From Seison nebaliae (lineage: Eukaryota; Rotifera; Pararotatoria; Seisonacea; Seisonidae), in contig JALJEE010001645.1 of the NCBI GenBank assembly GCA_023231475.1, positions 1 through 52,502 of the forward strand: 52,502 nt of DNA, written 5' to 3'. Position 1 is the stretch's first letter. Every line of letters begins with the position of its first letter. The notes beneath the pieces are model-generated. The model did not search any database. It worked only from the letters and a program-made list of their open reading frames with translations, and was not told the DNA's origin. A program made the position numbers and the translations under genes. Positions 41,748 through 50,851 of the stretch are shown here, piece by piece.

Positions 41748-43442
41748 TTACTTCAATCTCATTTTCTTCTTCTTTTCGATTGAGCGTTCATGTTTCCTTT
41801 TCCGTATATCATCTCCATTACTCTCGTTCTCATCATCATCATCATCGTCATCACTCTCCTCATTCTCATTATCTTCATCTTCGGATGATGAGCTTTCACT
41901 CGATTTCACGTCTGCTTCGGAGAAATCTTTATCTTCTGGATCATCGCTATCATCATCGTCGTCGTCATCGTCGTTATTTTTCCCTAAATCCAAATCTTCT
42001 CCAGTAAATTTTTGTTTTTTCGTTTCGTCCTTAATTTTCACCGAAATATTTTTAGCTGAAAAAAAATTCTTCATTGGATCTTGGACATCAGATGCGAGAT
42101 GTATGAAGACATATTTCTGTCCAGATTTCATGAAGAAAGTCAAATCAAATAATCTCATACTCATCGAATGATTACTTAATTTGATGATGAATTCCACATA
42201 TTTTATTTCGTTGAATTGTAAGAGAACGATCGGTTTTGGCATATAAATTATTGCCTTCTCCATTGGATATAAGAATCCGTTGCTCGTTCGATGAATACAA
42301 GCAATAGCTTCTGATTCATGATTAAAATCAATTGATGGTGTTTCTATTCGACGTCCAGCTAATTGGGACAAAACTGTTCCGAGAACTTCATGTTTTTCTC
42401 CTACCATTTCTCTCTGTAATTTATTCTGATAAACATTCTTAATTTGAGCATCAGTCAAATTCAATTCGAGATGATATGGTTCACCATTATCCATTGCGAA
42501 CACGATAACAAGAAATGGATAAGGAGTATTACCTTGACGAATTGCATCTTCCAAATTTATCACAAATAACATTTGCCGATTACGAGCATTTGGTAAGAGG
42601 AAGAAACGTTGCATATTTTTATACTCAATTTTATAATTGTGACTTCTTCCATGAAGATCAATTCCTGTTGATGTAAATGAAAATTGGAAAACTCCTCTTG
42701 GTGTCTGCATATTGAAACTGCCCTCACAAATATGTTCTGCATTCTCAGTCGAGAAAACAGCGGTAGCAATTTTCTCATGAAACTTTTCTGCCCAAGAAAT
42801 CTCTTCTTCTTCCACCTCAATATCATTTTCTATTTCTTCTTCATTCACTTCCTTCTCTGAACCTTTCATTTTCGATTGAGATGGTTTCGAAAAGAAAACG
42901 ATTCGTATATCACTCAATGCAATATCATCATTGGGATTAATGTTCATTTTCAAATGTTCTTCATTTCGATTCAAATTATGTTGACTTATCTTCTCGAATG
43001 GGATATCGAATGACGGTTCATCTTTCGAATTAAATTCGACGTCATTCTCGAAAATGTTAAAATTGAACCAATTCTCTCCACGAACCGATTTAGCAATCAC
43101 TTTCAATTGAACTCCACCATCCGTCGCCGCATAAACATTATCTTTTACTGAACTTTTATGTTTCTCATCAAAGCCACTGAATCGCCATACTAAACCTAAC
43201 ATAAAATTTATGAATTTAAAAGAATTTAATAGAGGAATAAAACCGTCAGTCATATGGAATTTTAAAACATAATATCGTGGTTCTTTTATCCAGAAGACTT
43301 TTTTGATTTTCTTCGAAGAAATTTGCGTTTGTTCTTTTGACGATTTCTCGACGAAAATAAAATCTTTTCCATTACGAAATGTCAAATTTCCCGTCGTATT
43401 CTCTTTCGTTCCTTCATTTATTATATTCTCATAAAATACCAT
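41748..43442 (-). CDS. SSRP1: FACT complex subunit SSRP1/Pob3 without an HMG box
   Basis: A single exon, 564 residues. With Spt16 it forms FACT, which loosens and rebuilds nucleosomes during transcription and replication in the nucleus. The N-terminal PH-like dimerisation domain (about 1-100) is followed by the SSRP1 middle domain (double PH): LTPRG-like QTPRGVFQFSF, then GIDLHGRSHNYKIEYKNMQR, FFLLPNARNRQMLFVINLEDA, IRQGNTPYPFLVIVF, and later SNGFLYPMEKAIIYMPKP. An acidic Asp/Ser/Glu-rich tail (from about residue 480) ends in a short basic stretch (KRKHERSIEKKKKMRLK) and a stop. Animal SSRP1 proteins normally continue with a DNA-binding HMG box of about 75 residues plus a tail; here nothing follows. 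The layout equals fungal Pob3, which relies on separate Nhp6. It lies 112 bp downstream of the RRP41 stop on the same strand. Confidence 0.92.
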   Translation of the reverse strand: MVFYENIINEGTKENTTGNLTFRNGKDFIFVEKSSKEQTQISSKKIKKVFWIKEPRYYVLKFHMTDGFIPLLNSFKFINFMLGLVWRFSGFDEKHKSSVKDNVYAATDGGVQLKVIAKSVRGENWFNFNIFENDVEFNSKDEPSFDIPFEKISQHNLNRNEEHLKMNINPNDDIALSDIRIVFFSKPSQSKMKGSEKEVNEEEIENDIEVEEEEISWAEKFHEKIATAVFSTENAEHICEGSFNMQTPRGVFQFSFTSTGIDLHGRSHNYKIEYKNMQRFFLLPNARNRQMLFVINLEDAIRQGNTPYPFLVIVFAMDNGEPYHLELNLTDAQIKNVYQNKLQREMVGEKHEVLGTVLSQLAGRRIETPSIDFNHESEAIACIHRTSNGFLYPMEKAIIYMPKPIVLLQFNEIKYVEFIIKLSNHSMSMRLFDLTFFMKSGQKYVFIHLASDVQDPMKNFFSAKNISVKIKDETKKQKFTGEDLDLGKNNDDDDDDDDSDDPEDKDFSEADVKSSESSSSEDEDNENEESDDDDDDDENESNGDDIRKRKHERSIEKKKKMRLK

Positions 43443-43554
43443 TATTCTCGTTATCGAATGAAATTTTGACTCTCTTAAACTATTAAAAGAATTCTAAAAT
43501 TTTTAAATAATCTATTCAAACAAGAGAGAGAGAGAGAAGATAAATAAATTCTTT
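43443..43554 (-). promoter_or_regulatory. 112-bp RRP41-SSRP1 spacer with a pyrimidine tract
   Basis: On the minus strand the RRP41 stop is followed by a (CT)n tract (AG-run 43523-43537 on plus), then a T-rich stretch ending in AG sites, before the SSRP1 ATG. No AATAAA for RRP41 is seen. The spacing and layout are what one would expect of an operon-like pair with splice-acceptor processing, but an ordinary compact promoter is equally possible. Confidence 0.4.
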
Positions 43555-44451
43555 TTAAAAATGAGATAATTTTGATCGAATATCAGAAATGAATTGTTCT
43601 CTTAAAAAATCAGATAAATCACGAGCAGCTTTCATGCAACAATTGATCGTTTCATCTAAACGATCATAATGAATTTTCCTTTCAATTTCCACTCCAATTA
43701 ATTTATCAGTTCGAGATAACATCGAAATATGTAAACGACCAGCAATATTCGACATATTTTCTTCTGTCGACGATGGATCGATGAGAATTTGAGCATTTGT
43801 ATTTCCTTCATTATCATCCAATACATTCATTGGCAATAAGATTGCTGTAACTGAGCAAACGAAATCCTTCATCGGAATACCGGCATCCATCAATGCCAAA
43901 GTGATGGTATTGACACAGACGGAAAAGAGACTTCCATCATTCTGTAAAACTTCCACAAATATGTCAATTCGAGATTTGGGAAATAATTTCGTTTGAATTG
44001 TTCCTTCAAATATCTGTCTTAATCCATTCTCCATATCTAACATAACACCGTCGAAACTTCTAATTCTCTTATCGTTTCCACTAAACGGTAGACGACGGAA
44101 AACAATATTTACCAACGCGTTTTCGTGTTGTGAAAATCGAGACATCGATCCATTCGTTAGAAGTTCCAACATATCATTTCCATTCGAAGATTTCCGTCCA
44201 ATTGAATTGGTTTCGTGGAAAAGAGATGACATATAATCTGTACCAACAGAAGGTTTTGTGGACGTATCTTGAAATCCACTAACAATAGCAACAACAATTG
44301 TATTCCCCATTTGCAACAAGGCGGAACCATCAGCATGTTTATTCGATCCGATTTCTAATCTCGCCGCACGTAATTCTCCTTGTTTGCGTCCATCACTACG
44401 ATATTCTTCAAATGTCAATAAATTATCACCCGCTCTCCCAGATTTCAACAT
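43555..44451 (-). CDS. EXOSC4: exosome complex subunit RRP41 (EXOSC4), RNase PH-like
   Basis: A single exon, 298 residues (human about 245). It is one of six RNase PH-like ring subunits of the 3'-5' RNA exosome, in nucleus and cytoplasm. The N-terminus has the family entry motif YRSDGRKQGELRAARLEIG, then ADGSALLQMGNT, the basic/aromatic element NIVFRRLPFSG, FEGTIQTKLFPKSRIDIFVEVLQNDG, and the diagnostic LALMDAGIPMKDFVCSV near residues 190-205. Compared with other RRP41 proteins it has an insertion around residues 66-105 (Ser/Asn-rich), which is the main reason for the extra length. The C-terminal helix (CMKAARDLSDFLREQF) is typical. It lies directly upstream of SSRP1 on the same strand. Confidence 0.93.
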   Translation of the reverse strand: MLKSGRAGDNLLTFEEYRSDGRKQGELRAARLEIGSNKHADGSALLQMGNTIVVAIVSGFQDTSTKPSVGTDYMSSLFHETNSIGRKSSNGNDMLELLTNGSMSRFSQHENALVNIVFRRLPFSGNDKRIRSFDGVMLDMENGLRQIFEGTIQTKLFPKSRIDIFVEVLQNDGSLFSVCVNTITLALMDAGIPMKDFVCSVTAILLPMNVLDDNEGNTNAQILIDPSSTEENMSNIAGRLHISMLSRTDKLIGVEIERKIHYDRLDETINCCMKAARDLSDFLREQFISDIRSKLSHF

Positions 44452-45011
44452 AATTATTGGACAGCAAAAAAATTCTCTATTTTATCAAATTTCTAAAATA
44501 ACTTTTTTAAAACTTCAGCTAAATTTTTAATAGTTTAATTTAAATTCCATTTAATAAGCGAGATTGTTTGCATTTCATGAAATTTTAAGAACATGCCCCA
44601 ATCCATTTAGCCAATAGTTTCGGGGTGTCTTCTTGTAATTCATTGTAATTCTTCTAAAATATAACTGTCATACACTGCTCTATTCAAAAGTAATCCGACA
44701 AACTTTGATTTTTTTTAAATCTTTATTTTTTTTTCTTCATAGCAAATCCCCACGGCTTAAATTAAAAAGAAAGAAGATAACAGGAGTTATTTGAAATCGC
44801 CAACAAACCTAAAGCCAACAATCGCAATAAACAACTTAACACTATGTGCTATTCTAGGTTTCCACTGTGGAAATTTTTATTTATTAGAGTCACTATACAC
44901 ATTTTCCAGCATTGACACTATCCTTAGTGATAAGTTGTTATATCGTGTTTTTGGGTTTACTCGACTTTTTGTTATAAGGTAAATATCATTATTAGGAAAG
45001 AAATTCATGTA
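44452..45011. other. intergenic, nothing recognised
   Basis: An AT-rich interval between the RRP41 start and the 3' end of the Lys-rich gene (both minus). A plus-strand frame at 44791-44982 is short, lacks regulatory support and is not called. Confidence 0.4.
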
Positions 45012-45989
45012 TTAATTATGTTTATTTGGATTTTGATTAATAAATTTTAATACATTTAGTTCTTCGTCCACCGTTTTCAAAATGAAATATAATGGTTCTA
45101 ATATTTCAGCAAACTCCACAAAATACTCATCCTTTTTTAGAAACATTCGTCCTATTAATTCCTCCAGGTATTCAACGGCAAGAGTCAATTTAGTTACCGA
45201 TAACTTTTCTTTGAGTAATTTTGCTTGGTAGACACCAGGAAGAACACAAAGGTTTTGAGTTTGTGACTCAGACTGAATATTCTTGTCCGTATGTGTGTTG
45301 CTTATCAAAGAAGAAAGAGTATGAACGTGTTTACGTTCTTTGTGTATTTGTTCAATTTTCTTAAAATTTTTAAAAAATTCAAAATTTCGTTCAATTTCCA
45401 TGTATGGAAATACTTCAAACATCAAATTAAACGTTTCCAACGGCGTCAAATAAACGAATTTCCTTTTATGGCTATTTGATGTTAATTTCAATTGTTCGTT
45501 ACTCTTTTTCTCATAATCAACACCACTTGATTTATTTTCTATAAATGTATCCACCTTATGTATGGTTTCATTCACTATCTTTTCAGTTAATGGTAATGAA
45601 GATGTTGGGCTATCTATACTTCGAATCTTTATCGGTCTCCTTATTCCTTTTTCTTGATTTACCTTTTTGGAACGCTTATGCTCCTTTTTCGGCTTCATAT
45701 GTACATTCTTATTTTCTTTATGAGACATCTTATCTTCAATTTCAGAGGTTCTATCTAAATTGTATTCTTTATTATGTGAAGTAACAATAGAGTTGGCTCC
45801 TAATTGTGGGACTTTTATTTTCTCACCTTGCATGATGAAATTTAGTTCCTTAATTTGATTTCCATATGAGGATTTTGGATATTTTTTTAGTGCTCCTTTC
45901 TTGGAAGACGTTTTAGGAGAGGCACATTTTCTATGATGAAGATTACATTTTCTTTTTCTAACCCTTTTCTTCTTCTTTTGTTCACTCAT
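45012..45989 (-). CDS. Lys-rich basic protein, 325 residues, unknown
   Basis: The ATG at 45989 (MSEQKKKKRVRKRK) is chosen over an upstream in-frame ATG at 46082, because the extra leader is hydrophobic and looks like translated 5' UTR. The N-terminus is strongly basic with bipartite NLS-like clusters (KKKKRVRKRK; KKEHKRSKKVNQEKGIRR). The middle is Ser/Lys/Asn-rich. The C-terminal third (about residues 200-315) is more ordered and probably helical: FVYLTPLETFNLMFEVFPY, LPGVYQAKLLKEKL, LAVEYLEELIGRMFLKKDEY. It is probably nuclear. I do not recognise a family. Confidence 0.6.
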   Translation of the reverse strand: MSEQKKKKRVRKRKCNLHHRKCASPKTSSKKGALKKYPKSSYGNQIKELNFIMQGEKIKVPQLGANSIVTSHNKEYNLDRTSEIEDKMSHKENKNVHMKPKKEHKRSKKVNQEKGIRRPIKIRSIDSPTSSLPLTEKIVNETIHKVDTFIENKSSGVDYEKKSNEQLKLTSNSHKRKFVYLTPLETFNLMFEVFPYMEIERNFEFFKNFKKIEQIHKERKHVHTLSSLISNTHTDKNIQSESQTQNLCVLPGVYQAKLLKEKLSVTKLTLAVEYLEELIGRMFLKKDEYFVEFAEILEPLYFILKTVDEELNVLKFINQNPNKHN

Positions 45990-46082
45990 CGATCTACTGG
46001 AAGATAAATGTAACTTTTTGTTAAGAAAACAAATCAAAAAACGGAAGTTTAAATGTCGAAAAAAGTAAGAAAATGAGACCAA

Positions 46083-46689
46083 AAAGTTAATTGAATTGAA
46101 AAAGTTATAATTAATTTAGCTAATATGGTTCTATATGATGTTTCTATACGATATATTTATAAATATTAAATAACGACAAGTTTATTGATAATTGCGATAC
46201 GTTTGAAGGTTTCTTCTAAAAATTATGTCAATAAATCGTCTAATGCATAATGAAACTAATACTTCGAATAATGTTTAAACAAAGAAATTCAGAATTATCG
46301 ATTGCTGAGATATTTTGGTTAGACAAAACCGATATGAGAAAAGAGAAATTAGTAGTCCGAATAATTATTTTTCATTAACTCGATCGCATAACTTTTATCC
46401 ATTAATGGAATCATACGCAAAAACTGATGAGTAAGCATAGAAATACGGTTTCATTTTTAAATGACCAATCATTTTCTGAATGGTCTCTTCTTCTTGTTTA
46501 CGTCAAGGTTGTACACGTCCGAACGTGTTACATCATGTTGTAGTAATGGTTATACGGTTTGTACAAATAGGAAAATTTTTATAAAGAAAACTAAAACTTC
46601 TTATGAATATTTTCAGTTTATACACAATTCGAAGGGGAAACTTTTTTCAACTTGTTAGATTTCGTCCTTCCACTTCGTCCACCTCCGTA
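46083..46689. other. intergenic; no supported gene
   Basis: 5' flank of the Lys-rich gene, and upstream DNA of the kinase gene. A short plus-strand Cys-containing frame near 46461-46658 was considered and not called. Confidence 0.35.
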
Positions 46690-46983
46690 TTTAGACAATA
46701 CTTTCATAGGTAGGACAAGTAGGACAGTTCAACTTTTCTTGATAATTTGTTCAAAAAAAGATTGCTTTACTTCTGTTTGAGAAATTATGGACATCACTAC
46801 ACTCGTTTCCATATTATTGGACAGTTCTACTCCTTTTTCTTAAAGTATGGACAGTTCTAGATCTTTTTTGGAAAATTTTTGGACAATTTGACACCTTTCT
46901 CTTAAGGCATTTTCATACAATTGTAATTCTGTTTCCAAAATTTTGCCCAGCGAATAAAAAAAAAAGAGTAGAATTGTCCTCTC
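46690..46983. repeat. degenerate ~31-bp tandem repeat with an inverted terminal copy
   Basis: Units beginning GGACA recur at 46788, 46819, 46849 and 46881 (spacings 31, 30 and 32), with the consensus GGACAGTTCTA followed by a T/C-rich half; related GGACA phrases occur at 46713 and 46722. A copy in inverted orientation (AGTAGAATTGTCC) lies at about 46967-46979. The copies are clearly diverged. Confidence 0.6.
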
Positions 46984-47592
46984 ATCCCTCTCTCATAGTT
47001 ACTTCATAAGTATAGTTGTTGGTCTATTTATGTACAAATATATCATGAATGAATAAAGGAAACCTTGAATAGCAATATGAAAAATTTCGCAGTTATACAT
47101 TAGTCTCCTAGTACGTATATGGAATGGACTATTTAGAATTATATATGAAGTTCATCTTTTGGAGAATGGAGATTTGTTTCAATGTATAGCACATGAATAC
47201 ACAACAGTAATGTAATATTATATGTACCTATGTAAATATTTCTAATCTTTCCATGACAACTTGAAAGCGTACGATCTCTTGAAATTTTCGAGAAATTTCG
47301 TTTAAAACTTTCAAACAAACCTTGGTTCCAATGGGTTTGTAATATAACTTTATTTCCACATTTAATCGTCCCTGTTAAAGAGGCTAGAAAGATAGTGAGG
47401 TAATATTAGAATAAAATTGTGGCTGATTATCATTTAGTGTAATTCTTAATATCATTAAACTCTGTTCGATAGACTAACTCATTCATTTTTGAAAAGAAAA
47501 GAGGAAGGTGTTAATTTGGATCGAATAATTTCTGAAGAGAAATTATTTAATGGTTTTCATCTTGTATTATCATCAACTAATATCATTCAAAT
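46984..47592 (+). promoter_or_regulatory. presumed promoter/leader of the ZAK-like kinase
   Basis: An AT-rich stretch immediately upstream of the kinase ATG with no open frame of note. A GTTAATTTGG-like T-rich leader precedes the start codon. No specific element is identified. Confidence 0.3.
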
Positions 47593-50034
47593 ATGGTAGA
47601 AGAAGAACAACTGGTGACTGAGTTGAAAAATCCGATAATTTCTTCTGTAGTCTCCACATCAACTAACAATGAATCAATTATTTCTTCTGAGTCATCATCA
47701 AATTCTGTTGCCGAATTGAATAATGTGGAAACGAATTCACTTCCAGCACATCTGATCAAAGAAGAGATTCGTTTATTGAAAATAAATGAAAATGAAATAA
47801 AAGTATTTGATCGATGTGGTTTCGGTTCGTCGGCGAATGTTCGTCGTGGAACGTGGGAACGACAAAAAGATAAACATGTCGCTTTGAAATATGTGAACGA
47901 TTTGAAACAATTGAACACAGAAGCCTCATTACTAAGTGAATTAAACCATCGTAATGTTATTACTCTTTATGGTATTATTGAACCGTTAAATTGTCTGGTA
48001 TTAGAATTTGCTGAAGGTGGAAGTTTATATGAGTATTTGGAAAAGCAAAGAAAATTGTCTGAATCGTTAGAATATTCTCATATTATTCGATGGGCGAGTG
48101 ATGTAGCACATGGATTAAATTATCTTCATCAAGAAGCTCGACGTACATTTATCCATCGTGATATTAAGTCTAAGAATATTTTGGTAATTAATAATGTTTT
48201 GAAATTGTGCGATTTTGGAATAACGAGGGAAAAGATTGTGACAAAATCAATGACGACATTGGGAACGTACGCATGGATGGCTCCGGAAGCTATTATCGGT
48301 GAGAATGTTTCAGAAAAAAGTGATTGCTGGTCATATGGTGTTGTACTTTGGGAATTGTTGACTTGTCAAATACCGTTTGATGGAATGTTGGCTATACAGA
48401 TTTGTTTCTTTGTCGGAAATCAGATTGGGAAAGTTGAAGTACCAACTAATTGTCCATCACGTTTCCAACGAATAATTGATGGTTGCTTAGAATGGAATCC
48501 TGCTGAAAGATTTTCCATGAGGAAAGTACTCCATTTATTGGGATTGATGGTGGGAGATGACAAATTGAAAGAAGAAACGATGATCTTTCTATCGGATCAA
48601 CAAGCTTTAATTGAAGATATTCGTAAGACATGTAAAGAGAAATATATTACACAACTTCCATCATCATTTGATAATGCAAATGGAATTGTATCTTCGTCTA
48701 ATGGACTTGCAACTCAAAAGAAATTACAGAAAGAGAGTGCGGGTTCAATTGAAGATATGTCAATTGATGATGTAGTTTTGTGGATAGAAAAATTAAAAGA
48801 TTTTCTAGATAAACCGGTAGAGATAGATTATGGTCAAATATTCCGAGAACATCATATAAATGGAATGAAATTACTCAATTTAACTACGAATGACTTAATT
48901 GGAATGGGTATCAATTCATTTGGACATCGTACAACATTTCTCCAATACATCAAAGATTTGCAACGATTCGTTTATTTATATTCAAATTTCCCTGAATATC
49001 AAATGAAACATTCCAATTCGTTCACTATCAAACCAACGAATAAGAATGATATGCATATGCTAAATGTTGAATTGATCGTCAACATTGTAACGTGTGAGAA
49101 TGGAAAAAGATGGAAAGCTCAATTACTTCATTATGCCACATCCGTCAACGAAGAACATACGGCTAGTGAAGATGATATTAATAATTCATTTATTCGATGT
49201 ATTCAAGAAGTGAAATTTATTATTTATAAGAAAACTGTTATATCAAAAGAAACGTCAGTAATAGTTCCTCCATTTCTAATGAGTCAATGGCAAATTGATG
49301 ATAATAAAGAAACATCTCTCGCATTATGCATCTCATTAAGACCAACACGAATTCCATCAAAACAATTAATACGAATTCCTTCATTCGTCCTTCAACGGTC
49401 CGATCGATCGAATGATAATAAAAAACATCCAAAAAATTTTTGCGAAAAATATGCTAATCAAAATTCTACGATGCAACCGAAAAAACTTGTTTGTCAACAA
49501 GTCTCTAAAACGATTCGAGTTCAAATTACGAAAACAGAAAAGAGCGAAACAAACTCTCTCGCTGCTTCTCTCAGAGATTCTACTTTGAACAGTATTAAAT
49601 CTCCGTCTATTTCTAATATTGGTGATCCGTCTATTCGGTCTTATCGAGACGTGTTAGTAACCGCTCGACCTAATTCTTCTAGTGAAGATATTCCAAATTT
49701 AATCCGATCGAAAACGGAAAACACTTCCCATAATGATGTCAGGTCCTTTCCGAACATTTCGGAAACTAGTAACGGCACATATAACCACAATTACCCAAAT
49801 ACTTCGAACCATATCAAATCTCCGATAATCAATCCGAATGTTAGACGACCGAAACGATCGAATTATCGACGATATAATCAAACTGATTCCAAACAGAAAT
49901 TTTCTGGGGTCAATGGAAACTATCTAACAAATGACTCTATAGCTCCAATCATTACCACTTCAAGTGAAACTCAATCAAAAGCAAAATTTCCGTTTCGACA
50001 TAATTATTACCATCCAATCAAGAGAAAACAATGA
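47593..50034 (+). CDS. MAP3K20: ZAK-alpha type MAP3K (MAP3K20): kinase, SAM and C-terminal ZAK region
   Basis: A single exon, 813 residues. Kinase domain about 70-320: glycine loop CGFGSSANV (third Gly replaced by Ala), catalytic Lys99 (VALK), HRDIKSKN with Asp190, CDFG with Asp207, MAPE near 230, and WSYGVVLWELLT. This fits a mixed-lineage-type MAP3K, active rather than a pseudokinase. A SAM domain follows at about 388-460 (SIDDVVLWIEKL, HINGMKLLNLTTNDLIGMGI). The region after SAM (NVELIVNIV, IQEVKFIIYKK, VPPFLMSQWQI, ISLRPTRIPSK) matches the ZAK-alpha-specific domain, and the C-terminus is disordered and basic. In other animals ZAK-alpha sits on ribosomes, senses collisions and activates p38/JNK. 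The leucine zipper between kinase and SAM is short or missing here. AATAAA at 50183-50188. Confidence 0.9.
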   Translation: MVEEEQLVTELKNPIISSVVSTSTNNESIISSESSSNSVAELNNVETNSLPAHLIKEEIRLLKINENEIKVFDRCGFGSSANVRRGTWERQKDKHVALKYVNDLKQLNTEASLLSELNHRNVITLYGIIEPLNCLVLEFAEGGSLYEYLEKQRKLSESLEYSHIIRWASDVAHGLNYLHQEARRTFIHRDIKSKNILVINNVLKLCDFGITREKIVTKSMTTLGTYAWMAPEAIIGENVSEKSDCWSYGVVLWELLTCQIPFDGMLAIQICFFVGNQIGKVEVPTNCPSRFQRIIDGCLEWNPAERFSMRKVLHLLGLMVGDDKLKEETMIFLSDQQALIEDIRKTCKEKYITQLPSSFDNANGIVSSSNGLATQKKLQKESAGSIEDMSIDDVVLWIEKLKDFLDKPVEIDYGQIFREHHINGMKLLNLTTNDLIGMGINSFGHRTTFLQYIKDLQRFVYLYSNFPEYQMKHSNSFTIKPTNKNDMHMLNVELIVNIVTCENGKRWKAQLLHYATSVNEEHTASEDDINNSFIRCIQEVKFIIYKKTVISKETSVIVPPFLMSQWQIDDNKETSLALCISLRPTRIPSKQLIRIPSFVLQRSDRSNDNKKHPKNFCEKYANQNSTMQPKKLVCQQVSKTIRVQITKTEKSETNSLAASLRDSTLNSIKSPSISNIGDPSIRSYRDVLVTARPNSSSEDIPNLIRSKTENTSHNDVRSFPNISETSNGTYNHNYPNTSNHIKSPIINPNVRRPKRSNYRRYNQTDSKQKFSGVNGNYLTNDSIAPIITTSSETQSKAKFPFRHNYYHPIKRKQ

Positions 50035-50230
50035 TATAATTCTAATTTATTTATATATATTACATCCATTCTTATCCGTTCACATTAACACCTTAACCAG
50101 TGATTTCATTCAATTTGACTATTGTATTCATTATATTTGTATTTCTTGTTGGAAAAATATAACTCTTAACTGTCGTTTATATAATAAAAAATTATTAAAT
50201 TTATTATAAAATCAGAAGTACTTAAGAGAG

Positions 50231-50529
50231 CACAACATTCCACGCTTATTTCAATCAAAACGATGAAGAATCTTTTATTTGAATTTTTATAAATTATTAT
50301 AAATTTAGAACTATATTCCTATTAACTATAAAATATATTCCATATTATTTAAAATGAGAAAATATATTTAATTAGACTGAACTTTATATAGACATGTTAT
50401 CATCATAACAACATAACATCAAACATCATAAATGTCCGATTATATTAAGTTTTAAATTTATAACAATTTATAAAAATTCAAATAAAAGATTCTTCATCGT
50501 TTTGATCGAAATAAGCGTGGAACGTTATG
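50231..50529. repeat. long inverted repeat, 77-nt arms, 145-nt loop
   Basis: Arm 1 is 50231-50307 and arm 2 is 50453-50529; position i pairs with 100760-i. Of 77 pairs, 73 are Watson-Crick in the DNA. The four exceptions (50233/50527, 50237/50523, 50253/50507, 50296/50464) are all C/A or A/C. It lies just past the kinase gene's poly(A) signal. It may be a MITE-like element or the source of a hairpin RNA. Confidence 0.85.
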
Positions 50530-50851
50530 TATAATATACAATATACATTCATTCTTTTTAGAGGAACAAATGGTGGTTTTATGTCCATTTATCATGTGAA
50601 TATTCACTTTCTGATAACCAGAATATTAAGGCAAATTAACAATTGTCGTAAACCTATCGATAAGTCTTTAAAAAAAATTCAAAAGAAATAGAAAAATTTG
50701 GTGATCGTATGTTAAATTGTTTGTGAAACGAATATTCCTAATTTCGGATTTCATTTACAAACTAATAAAAATAATTTAAAATGAATTTCAATTCTTACCT
50801 GTAAGACGGATAGAAATATTATAATTAGTAAATTAATTCATTTTTTTAAGT
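50530..50851. other. intergenic, nothing recognised
   Basis: An AT-rich interval between the inverted repeat and the next plus-strand gene. It presumably holds that gene's promoter. Confidence 0.35.

Noticed and set aside
44791-44982. Plus-strand 63-codon frame with hydrophobic residues
   Set aside because: No poly(A) signal, promoter or splice evidence; the length is within chance for AT-rich DNA.
46461-46658. Short frame with SCCSNGYTVC, possible EGF-like exon
   Set aside because: Only three or four cysteines, no splice partner found and no signal peptide; insufficient support.
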